Assembly: GCA_963800865.1 (NCBI GenBank)
Contig: CAWDCL010000003.1
Coordinates: 62,001 to 126,000 of the forward strand
DNA: 64,000 nt
DNA from: JALOKP01 sp963800865
Lineage (GTDB): Bacteria > Acidobacteriota > Polarisedimenticolia > J045
Direction: 5' to 3'
The position numbers and the translations under genes are program-made. The notes beneath the pieces are model-generated. The model searched no databases, was not told where the DNA came from, and saw only the letters and a list, made by a program, of their open reading frames with translations. Positions 40,785-51,100 of the stretch are shown piece after piece (the stretch's first letter is position 1; each line of letters starts with the position of its first letter).

Positions 40785-41319
40785 ATGCTCGACTCGTCGC
40801 GCCGCGGCGTCGGTCTGCTCGCCGTGCTCACGCTCGCCGTCTGTTTCGCCGTCACGCCTGCGCTGGCCGATCTCGATGGCGATGGGGTCGAGGATGCGGT
40901 CGACAACTGCGTCCAGGAGCCCAATCCGAACCAGGCGAATGGAGACGGCGACCCGCTCGGCGACGCCTGCGACCCGTACCCGATCTCGCCCTTCGCGTCG
41001 AGCCGACCGCTCAGCCCGTACGGCCTCACGGATCGACCGGTGCGGGTGCTCTACCAGCTCTTCGACCAGTACGGCGTCCTGCGCAGCGACCTGGAGTACG
41101 TGCGGGCGACGCTGACCCTGTCCGGGTCGGCGGTCTTCGGGACGACGGCCATCGAGGGGATCCTGTATTCGGGCGGAGGGAGGAACCGCGCGCTCGCCGA
41201 GTTCGTTGCGGGGCGCTTCGTCATCGACGTGCTCGATGCGGTGCCCGAGGCGGTCACGCTCGGACTCGACGACACGGAAGGCGCCGGTCTGACCGCTTCG
41301 CGCAGCGTGGTCGAGACGG
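40785..41319 (+). CDS. Giant protein segment 1: signal peptide, TSP3 repeat, first Ig-like domain
   Basis: ATG 40785 follows GGGGGAG. The segment carries the leader (residues 1-26), a TSP3 repeat with Asp/Asn ladder (DLDGDGVEDAVDNCVQEP, then GDPLGDACDPYP) and the first Ig-like domain. That domain contains LYQLFDQYGVLRSDLEYVRA and LTLSGSAVFGTTAIEGILYS. The frame then breaks near 41319. Dropping one G there restores ETFESGPAGFTHYG, which matches the junction in other modules. Confidence 0.75.
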
Positions 41320-41320
41320 T

Positions 41321-42805
41321 TCGAGTCCGGCCCCGCAGGCTTCACTCACTACGGCTACTACGACCAGTGGCAGTACGGCACGCCGACGTCGGGACCCGGC
41401 GCGGCGTTCTCGGGGACGAATCTCTGGGCGACGAACCTCGCGGGGAACTACTACCTCATCAGCGAATCGTACCTGCTGAGCCCGTGGTACGACCTCTCCG
41501 GCGGAGGCCAGCCGCGGCTCGAGTACCGGAGCTGGTTCCATGGCGGCATCTACGACGGGGGGTTCACGCAGGTCTCCACCGACGGCTGGAACTGGTACGA
41601 CGTCGACTACCTGGAAGGAGATCGGTCCGGCGCCGGCTTCGAGCTGCGCACTGCGGACCTTGCCCCCTGGGCGGGCCAGGTCATCCAGTTGCGATTCCGC
41701 TTCAACGGCTTCTCCGAGCCCCTGCCCGGCTGGTACATCGACGACGTCGTGCTGCGGGGGCTCGGGACCGGGATCCGGTTCCTCCTGCCGGACGGCGACG
41801 ACGACGCGGACGGCGTGTCCAATGGCGAGGAGATCACGCGGGGCAGCGACCCGCTCAAGGCCGACACGGACGGGGACGGGTACTGGGACGGATCCGACAA
41901 TTGCCCGACGGTCGCCAACCCGGACCAGGCCGATGCGGACGGCGACGGGCGGGGCGACGCGTGCGGCGACGCGGATGGCGATGGCTGGCCGGACGTCAGC
42001 GACAACTGCCCGTCCGTCGCCAACCCCGACCAGTCGAACACCGACATGGACCCGCACGGCGATGCCTGTGACAACTGCCCCGAGGCCGTGAACGACGACC
42101 AGCGCGACGCCGTGCATCCCGGCAACGGGCTCGGCGACGCCTGCGACGACCCGGACGGGGACGGCTTCGCGGACAGTGTCGACGGCTGCCCGGACCTCGC
42201 CACGACCGGGAACCGCGACCGGGACGGGGATGGGCTCGGCGACGAGTGTGACCCGTTCCCCTACGGCGCCCTGGTCGTGCGAGTGATCCCGGCGTCCCAC
42301 GGGCTCCTCTCGCAGCCCACGCGCGTCACCTTCGAGCTGCGCAACACGCTCGGGGGACTCGAGGACGGGCTTCAGGGAGCGCGCGTCACGGTGACGATCG
42401 ACGGCGATGCGGTCTTTCTCGAGAACGCCGTCGAGGGAATGCTCCTCGAGGGAGGCGGAACGCAGCGCGCGCTGATCGAGTTCGTCGCCGGAAGGGTCGT
42501 CCTGGAGGTGCTCGACGGCGTCGAAGAGACGGTGCACTTTGCGGTCGAGGACACCGAGGGACAGGCGATCGGGCTCGAGCGCGTCTTCGCCGACGGGTTC
42601 GACGCCCTCGAGGAGTCGTTCGCGCACACGGCCTCGTGGATCGGAGCTGTCGATCCCTGGATCCGGGGCGTGTCGCCGACCGGGCCGCCGGCCGTGACCG
42701 AGCCGAACACCTGGTACGTCGCGCCCGACCCCGTCGCGGGAGGCGGTCACGACGGCCGCCTGATCTCGCCGCCGCTCCTCCTGGACCCCGACGGGAGTCT
42801 CGCGA
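41321..42805 (+). CDS. Giant protein segment 2: jelly-roll-like domain, TSP3 ladder, second Ig-like domain
   Basis: This stretch reads in one frame. It includes a beta-sandwich module (FTHYGYYDQWQYGTPTSGPG, ending WYIDDVVLRGLGTG) like secreted carbohydrate- or protein-binding jelly-roll domains. A long TSP3 ladder follows with DGDG Ca-binding loops and Cys pairs (DNCPTVANPDQADADGDGRG), then the second Ig-like domain and part of its sandwich. Neighbouring segments at 42806-46573 continue the same pattern. Confidence 0.75.
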
Positions 42806-45800
42806 CTCCGGTTCCAGAGCTGGCGCGAGCCGGCCTGGTGGGCCTCGGCAGGGATCGAGATCAGCCTGGACGACGGAGTCTCCTGGTTCTGGATCGCGGA
42901 CGTCTCCAGCGCGACGCCCTGGACCCCCGTCGAGATCGACCTCAGCGCCTGGAAGGGCCAGACCGTTCGGTTCGCGTTCCGTCACTCCAAGCTCCTGGCT
43001 CGTCGTCCTGGAACGTCCCCTGGTCGATCGACGACGTCAGCGTCGACGACGTGCTGCCCAGGCCGATCCAGTTCCTCGACGGCACGGCGGACCCCGATGC
43101 GCGACGGCCTCGCGACCGCGGCCGAACTCCAGCTCGGGACGGATCCGACCCGTGCCGATTCCGATCTCGACGGCGTGCCGGACGGAGCGGACAACTGCCC
43201 GAGAGCCTCGAACCCGGACCAGGAAGACCGGGTCCATCCCAATGGCGTCGGGGACGCCTGCGATGACCCCGACCGGGATCTCATCCCCGATCAGAGCGAC
43301 GTCTGCCCCGATGTGAGCGATCCTGCGCAGCTCTCCAGCGACGGAGACTCACTGGGAGACGCCTGCGACAACTGCCCCTTCGTGCCGAACCCGGACCAGG
43401 CGGACCGCGTCCACCCGAACGGCGTCGGAGACGCCTGCGACGATCCCGACGGCGACGGGATCGTCGACGGCGAGGATCTCTGCCCCGATGACCCGGAGAG
43501 CCAGCGCGTCGGACTACGACGAGGACGGCGTCGGTGACGCCTGCGATCCATATCCCACCGCGGCGCTGCGGCTCGAGACGCTCGCCACGGCGACGGGACT
43601 GGCTGGCGTTCCGAGCGAGATCGAGTGGCGGCTCGTGGACCAGGACGGCTATCCAAGGACCGACCTCGATGGTGTCCGCGCGGCGCTCAGCCTGTCGGGG
43701 GGCGCGGTGTTCGGCGAGGCCGCGCTTGCCGGACGGCTCGTCGAAGGCGGCGGGACCTCGCGTGCGGTGGTGGAGGTCGTCGACGCGCTCGTGCGCCTGT
43801 CCGTGCGGGACGTCCTGCCCGAGCGCGTCCTGCTCGATGGCCAGGACATCGATCGCATCGGGCTCTCGTTCGGTGGCGTGCTGCGAGCGGACTTCGACGC
43901 GAGCGACGACGGGTTCGCCAGCGAGCCGGCCTGGCCGGGAGCCGCCGACCCGTGGCGGCGGGAAGCCCCCTCGAGGGGCCCGGCTCGGCGTACTCCGCGC
44001 CGCTCTGCTGGGTTGCCAAGCGCCGCAGTGCGACGCCAGGTACCTGGATCGATGGGCGACTCACCTCTCCGTCCGTGTTGCTGCCGTCGGCTCCCTTTGC
44101 CCGGATGCGCTACCGCACGTGGCTCGGCGACAGCTCGCCCTGGGGCGAACCCGACGCGGAGATCGTGGTCTCACAGAAAGGGACGTCGTGGTGGTCTGCC
44201 GTCGATCGCACGCAACGATCGGACGGAGCGCTATGGAGGCTCGACCAGGTCGACTTGTCCCCATGGGCAGGGCAGACGGTAGCGGTCGGGCTGGCCCTCA
44301 ACCTGTCGAACCGCAGCGGGGACTGGACCTGGCTCGTCGACGGCGTCGCGATCTCGACGGCGTCGGCGTCGATCGACTTCCTCGATCCGGTAGCCGACCT
44401 GGACGGGGATGGAATCGACAACCGCCGGGAACTCGCCGACGGATTGCTGCCCGGACGCGCCGACACCGACGGAGACGGGCTCGACGACGGAGCGGACAAC
44501 TGTCCCATTGCCGCCAATCCGGGGCAGGAGGACCGAGTCCACCCCAACGGCATCGGGGATGCATGCGACGATCCCGACGGGGATGCCTTCCCCGATCTCT
44601 CCGACCTGTGTCCCGACGCGTGGGCTGCCACGAATACCGATTCCGACGGCGATGGCCAGGGCGACGCCTGCGACCGGCAGGCAGAAATCGCGGCCCTGGT
44701 CGTCGGATGGCCCCGGCGATCGCTCCGCTCGGCGCGGAGATTCCCACGATCTGGCGCCTATTCGACCAGGACGGGAACTTCCGGCCGGACCTCGAGGGGC
44801 TCCGCGTCACGCTGCTCGCGAGCGACGGCGCGCGTTTCGGCGAGACGGCCGCCCGCGGCCGCATCGTTGCGGGGGCCGGGTCGCCCTCCGTACTCGTCGA
44901 ATTCATCGACGGGGTGGTCGAGCTCCCGGTCATCGGGCAGGGCGCCTCGACCAGGCTCTCCGGCTCCGACACGGAAGGGCTGGGGATCACGGTCGCCTTC
45001 GAGAAGCTGCTCCGGTTCGACACCGACGACGGCGGGCTCACACACGCTCCTGTCGGTGCGGCCGTGGACCCGTGGCGCTGGGGACCTCCGCAGTCCGGGC
45101 CACCGGGCGCGTACTCTCCGCCGAACTGCTGGGCCGCGGTCACGGCTCCGCCCTACCAGACTCAGAGACGGCGTCCTGACGATCGCGTCGATCGATCTCC
45201 CCGACGCCGACACGGAGCTGACGTTCCAGTCGTTCAAGCCTCCCCGGTTCTCGAGCTACACGAAGATCGAACTCTCGAGCGACGGCGGGACGACGTGGTC
45301 CGAGGTGGGCGGTGCGGCGGACTCGGGCATGGTGTGGCGGGAGGAGCCGTTTCCTTGGCCAGCTATCGCGGCAGGACGGTCTCGATCCGATTCCGACTGC
45401 AGGACAGGTCTCCCATGGCCGCCGACTGGTACATCGATGATCGTCCGGTTCCGGGTGCGCTCGAGCGGCGATCGTGTTCGTCGATCCCGGCGCGGATCTC
45501 GACGGCGACGGGATCAGCAACGGTGACGAGTTCGAGGCGGGGTCCGATCCGTCCGTGGCCGACGGCGATGCGGACGGCGTGCCCGACGGCGCCGACAACT
45601 GCCCGCTCGCTTGGAACGCCGACCAGCGCGACACCATGCATCCCGGCAACGGCCTCGGCGACGCCTGCGACGACCCGGACGGGGACGGGCTCCCCGACAC
45701 GCTCGATCTCTGCCCGGACGCGTACGCGCCCGCGAATTCGGATCGCGATGGCGATCGGCACGGCGATGCGTGCGACGCGTGGCCGGACATCGCGCTGCAC

Positions 45801-46573
45801 GTCGAACTCGAAACCTCGGCCTTCCTGCTGGTCGGGCGCCCGGCGAACGCCACCTTCCGGCTCGTCGACCAGTACGGCGTCGTGCGGTCGGACCTCTCGG
45901 GCCTGCGCTTCGGCCTGCGTCTTTCGCCGGGTGCCAGCTTCGAAGGCCCGGTCACTCGGGGCCGCCTGATCGAGGGAGAGGGGACCTCGGAAGCGACGGT
46001 GGAGTTCGAGGGCGGAGAGGTCGAGCTGTCGGTCCTGCCCCGCCGGAGTCGGAGTTCGAGCTCTGGGGCGAGGACATCGCGGACGAGGGGATCGCGGAGC
46101 GCTTCGAGTGGCGCGAGAGCTTCGACAACGGCGACGACGGGTTCACGCACGCGTCCCTGAGCGGCTCGCCCGATCCCTGGCGGCGCGGGATACCCAGCGC
46201 GGGGCCCGGCGCCGCCGTCTCGCCCCCGAACGTCTGGTCGACGGCGCTCGAAGCGCCGGCCGCGGCGGAAGCGAACGCCTACCTTGCCACGCCGGACATC
46301 GCCCTTCCGCCGGCGCAGCCCGTTCGCCTCGAGTTCTGGAGCTGGGCGAGCCCCCTGCCGCCGTACTCCTCGACCCGAGCCTATCTCGAAGTGTCCGGCG
46401 ACGGCGGAACGAACTGGTGGCGTCTCCCGACGGTGATCGGGGGGCACAGCAGTGGGTCAAGGAGTCCGTCGACCTGTCGAGCTGGTCCGGCAGCACGGTC
46501 CGGATCCGGTTCCATACCAACTCCAGGTACGCCTATGTTCCGGTGAGCTGGTACCTCGACGATCTTCAGCATC
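42806..46573 (+). CDS. Giant protein segment 3: modules 2-5, densely frameshifted
   Basis: Twelve apparent frame changes divide this 3.8-kb stretch into short readable pieces. The pieces join into modules. Readable pieces include SWNVPWSIDDVSVDDVL, then DNCPRASNPDQEDRVHPNGV, DEWRLVDQDGYPRTDLDGVR-like strands, a sandwich ending FLDPVADLDGDGIDNRRELA, and WYLDDL before 46565. No piece is an independent gene: each starts and stops inside a conserved domain. Read mapping would settle whether the breaks are real. Confidence 0.6.
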
Positions 46574-48195
46574 GTGGTCGGCGTGTACCGGCTCCGGTCG
46601 CGGGACGCGGCCAGCGATCCAGACAGCGACGGCCTGGACAACGAGCACGAACTCCTGCGGGGCTCGGACCCGGAGGCGGCAGATACCGATCTCGACGGCG
46701 TCGCCGACGGGATCGACAACTGTCCCTCCGTGTCGAACGAGGGGCAGCAGGACGTCGTACACCCGGGAGCGGGCGGTGACGCCTGCGACGATCCAGATGG
46801 TGACGGGCTGGCGGACGAAGCCGACTTCTGCCCCGACCTGCCCATCCCCGAGACGAAGGACTCGGACCTCGATGGTCTCGGGAACGCCTGCGACCCCTAC
46901 CCGGATCTTGCCCTCTACGCGGTTCCGCGCCTCCCCGAGGCCGCCATCGTCGGCGCGCCGGTGCGGGTGACCTGGGAGCTGCGCGACCGTGAGGGAGCAT
47001 TCCATCCGGAACTCCCCGGCGTGCGGGCGGAACTCCGCCTCAGCGGCTCGGCGGTCTTCGGTGAGACGGCCCTGGCCGGACGGCTGCTGGAGGGTGGCGG
47101 AACCTCCCGCGCTCTCGTCGAGTTCGTCGAGGGCCTCGTGGCGCTCGAGGTCGGGGACGGCACGGCGGAGAACGTCGTACTGGATCTCGTGGACCTGGAC
47201 GGTATCGGCATCGCGGCACGCGGCACCTACCTCGAGTCCTTCGATGCGGGTGCGGGAGGCTTCGTACACGAGCCGATCGAGCCCGGTGCGCTCGATCTCT
47301 GGTCGCTCGGACCGGGGCCCGGCGGGACGCCGTGCTACACCGCGCCGTCGTGCTGGAGGAGCATGGACGACGCCGGATTCGGGACCGTGGCCGGCGCGCT
47401 GGTCTCTCCCGTCCTCCGCGTCACCCCCGGGATCGAAAAGCTGCTGCGGTTCGTCTCGATCAAGGAGCCCTACCACGGCCGGACGGCGATCGAGGCGAGC
47501 GTCGACGGATCGCCGTGGTTCGAGATCGGCGGCGATCCGGGGAGCTCGGCCTGGCAGGAGGCCGTGCATCGCATCTGGTACGGACCGCGGCGGACCATCC
47601 GGTTCCGCTTCACGCACGAGTCGATCCCGGGCGAGGCGGTGCCCAGTCACTGGGCGATCGACGAGTTCCGCCTCGAGGGGTCCGTGCCGACGCTGTTGTT
47701 CCTGGAGGGCGCGGCGGACCGCGACGGAGACGGCATCTCGAACGCGGAGGAGTTGCTCGTGGGTGGCTCCACCGGTCGCCTCGACGGGGACGGGGACGGG
47801 TTCGACGACCCCCGGGACAACTGTCCCGGCATCTCCAACCACGACCAGTACGATGCGATCGTACCGGGCGGACCCGGCGACCTGTGCGGCGACGCGGACG
47901 GCGACGGCGCCGTGGACGCCGCGGATCCGTGCCCGGATCAGCCCGGCGTCGACGGCACCAACGCCGACGGCGACCGGCTGGCCGATGCCTGCGATCCCTA
48001 CCCGCAGGACGCACTCTTCGTCCTCGTCGACTCGCCGCGGCGAGCCCTCGCCGGCGGATCGATCGCCGTCTCCCTGCGCCTCGTCGACGAGCAGCGGGTC
48101 ACCCGCGGCGACCTGCACGGGGTGCGCGTCGCGCTGACGGCGCACGGCCCCGCGGTGTTCGGCCAGGCGGCCTCGGCCGGCGTGCTGCACGAGGG
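46574..48195 (+). CDS. Giant protein segment 4: modules 6 and start of 7
   Basis: This part reads in one frame. It has a TSP3 ladder (DPDSDGLDNEHELLRGSDPE), an Ig-like domain (VTWELRDREGAFHPELPGVR, then ELRLSGSAVFGETALAGRLL), a sandwich (SFDAGAGGFVHEPIEPGALD, ending HWAIDEFRLEG), a second TSP3 ladder and the Ig-like domain of module 7. The frame breaks near 48195 in a run of five Gs. Adding one G restores HEGGGTARVVLEF, which matches LEGGGTSRALVEF of the previous module. Confidence 0.72.
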
Positions 48196-51100
48196 GGCGG
48201 CACCGCCCGCGTCGTCCTCGAGTTCGTCGACGGCGCGGCTGGAATCGACCTCGTCGGGGCGGGTCCCGGCGAGGTCGCGTTGCGCTACGAGGACATCCAG
48301 CGGCTCGGTCTCGAGTTGCTGGCCGAAGAGCGCCGCGACTTCGAGTCTTCGCCCGGATATCTGGTCTCGGGTCCCCCGGAGGCTCCGTGGGAGTGGGGCG
48401 CGCCCTCCGGCGGGCCGCGATCGGCCACCTCCGGCCGTCGCGTCTGGGGCACGTCGCTCGACGGCGTGACCCCGTCGGAGCAGGACGACCAGTGGCTGGA
48501 GACGCCGCCGCTGCGCTTCGCATCCCGCCCCGGCCCGCGGGTCGAGTTCCAGCACTGGATCGACTCGGTCGCCAACGGGCTGTCGGCCCGGTTCTGCGCC
48601 GTCCGGGGAGAGGAAGAGCTGGTGCGTCTCGACCAGTTCGTGGCGCCGACCGACGCGTGGGTGCCGTATCGGAAGCAGCTCGCTCTCGATCACCTTCGTC
48701 CCGTGCGGCTGCTGTTCTGGTGGGAGTCGGAGGGCCTCGCCACGGCGGTGAACGGGTGGTACGTCGATGATCTCGTGATCTCCGGTCTCGAGAAAACCGT
48801 TTCCTTCCTCGACCCGACGGCGGACGACGACGGAGACGGGCTCTCGAACGCAAACGAACTCGCCCGCGGGTCCGACCCCGACAACCAGGACTCCGACCGC
48901 GACGGGGTCGCCGACGGGTCCGACAACTGCCCCGTGATCGTCAATCCGGACCAGGCCGACCTCGTTACGCCGAACGGGATCGGCGATGTCTGCGACGACG
49001 GCGACGGGGACGGCTGGGCCGACGCAACCGACCCGTGCCCGGCAGCCTTCGACGCTCTCCCGCTCGACTTCGACCTGGACAGCTTCGGGGATGCCTGCGA
49101 CAACTGCCCGCACCTGCACAACCTCGACCAGGCTGATGCCGACGGCGACGGGACCGGCGACGCCTGCGAGGCGGACGCCGGGGTGCCCGGCCCGTCCCAC
49201 GCCCCCTTCAGGGTTCCCTACTACGTCACGGGCTACATCGTTGACCCCGTGCGGCCGCTCCTGTACGGGATCGCTCCCGAGAAGTCTGCCGTAGTCATCT
49301 TCGACCTGGGAACCGGCCTGGTCGCCCGCGAGTTCGAGTTGCCCGGGACGCCGCGAGCGCTTGCCCTCAGCCCCGACGGCTCGACCCTCTTCGCGGCTCA
49401 TGAGGTGGACGAGTGGCCCGGGAGCTTCGAGGTCCCGTCGCCGCGCGGGATGATCGCGCGCATCGACATCGACAGCCGGACCCGGACCGCGCTGATGGGG
49501 CTGCCGTTCTCCCCGTCCGGCGTGGTCGCGACCCGGGAGCTCGATCTCGTCGTGGCGTCCGACAGCTACCATGCCCGCCTCGACGTGCTCGACGGGGCGA
49601 CCGGCGAGCGGCTGGGACGGTTGCCGGTGCAGGCCGCCGGCCTGGCCCTGCACCCGGCCGACGACGCCGTCTACACGAGCGCGTCCAGCGGATCGCACTG
49701 GCTGCGGCTGCTGCCCGGCGGGCGACTGGAGCCGGGCGGGGACTTCGATTGGACGGAGGACGCGCTCTTCGTCGATCCCGACGGAGGCTACCTGCTCGGC
49801 AGCAGCGGACGCGTGGCGCTGCTCGACCCGCTCGGACACGGCGTGACCGCCGAGGGGGAGCGGCTCATGGAGGACTGGCTGGGGCTCGTTTCCTTCGATC
49901 GGCCGCACCGTTCGTTCTTCGCGAGTGGCGACTACTACTCCGATTCCGTCTTTGCATTCAATCAGGTGAGCCGGCTCGAGTTCTCGCGCGAGCGCATCTC
50001 GGGATACGTCCTCGGCCTCGGGGTGTCCGGAGAGACGCTGTTCCTCGTCTACTCGTCCTGGTATGGGAATCCCTGGATCACGACGCTCCCCCACCCGTCC
50101 CTGGGTGGCGCCACGAACGGCTGCCCGGTCGCCCGGTTGAGCGCCAGCCCCGGGCCCCCCTACACGACGAACGACACGATCGTGTTCGACGCCACCGCGA
50201 GCACGGATCCCGACGACGGGCCGGAAGATCTTCGTTACCGCTTCGATCTTGAGAACGACGGGACGTGGGATTCCGCGTGGTCCCGGAGCCCGGTCCTCTC
50301 GCATCGTTTCGAGGTCGCCGGCTCGAGGACGGTGCGGGTCCAGGCCATGGACCGCCTGGGCCTCGCGTCGACCGCCCAGGTCGTCGTGGACGTGGCCTTC
50401 GCCGAGGATCCGGGCTCACCGGTGACCGGGACGACTCCCTTCCAGCTGCCCTTCAGGGTGTTCAGCGCGCTCGTCGACGCCGGCCGCCGCGTGATGTGGA
50501 CGATCGACGCGAGCCGCCAGCGGCTGGACGTGATCGATCTGGCGACGGGTGCCATTGCGACGGAGTTCACCTTCACCGAGGGCCGTGCCGAGTCGATGGC
50601 CCTGAGCCCCGACCGCAAGCGACTGGCAGTCGTGCTCTCCATTCCGGATCCAACCAGCGACTCCTACGTCCCTGTCCGATACGATCTCGGGCAGCTCGCG
50701 ATCTTCGATGCCGAGCGCCCCGCGAAGATCGCACACTACCTCACCCCGTTCGTACCGCAGCAGGCCGTGTTGACGGACGGCAGCCTCGCCGTGGTCCGCG
50801 GACTGACGGCGAGCGACTACCTCCTTGCGACCGTCGACGCCCTTTCCGGGGTCGAGCGAGGGCGCGTCGTGGTCGCGGCGGCGTTCAACGGCGGACATCT
50901 CGCCCTGCACGCGTCGCAGCGGCGGATCTACCTGGCCGGTGTGGGGGAGCCCCGCCTCCGCCGTTTCGAGCTGCTTGCCGACGGGACCCTCGACGAGACC
51001 CCGCTCGCGGTCCAGCCACCGGGGGGAAGCCCGCCGATCTGGGTCGACACGCTCGGTACCCGGCTGCTTTCGAGTACCAGGAAGGTCTATGTCACGGTCG

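Larger units (their letters stand above)
41000..49190 (+). repeat. Seven-fold protein module repeat (Ig-like, jelly-roll-like, TSP3)
   Basis: Seven paralogous modules of roughly 1.1 kb occur at about 41000-42260, 42260-43560, 43560-44690, 44695-45785, 45785-46910, 46910-48000 and 48000-49190. Each has an Ig-like domain with a recurring LxGxAVFGExAxxGxLxEGGG motif. A beta-sandwich follows that begins ESFDxGxxGFxH and ends WYxDDxxxxG. A TSP3 ladder of DxDGDGxxDxxDxCP closes the unit. The repeats are diverged at the protein level, so they are old duplications. Cross-mapping between them could confuse an assembler. Confidence 0.82.

Noticed and set aside
40785..46573. Treating each in-frame piece of the giant gene as its own gene
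   Set aside because: Pieces begin and end inside conserved domains and have no ribosome binding sites, and joining them restores full modules.
49413..50252. Alternative-frame 279-codon gene within the giant gene
   Set aside because: It is Arg/Ala-rich and lies inside the intact propeller frame.
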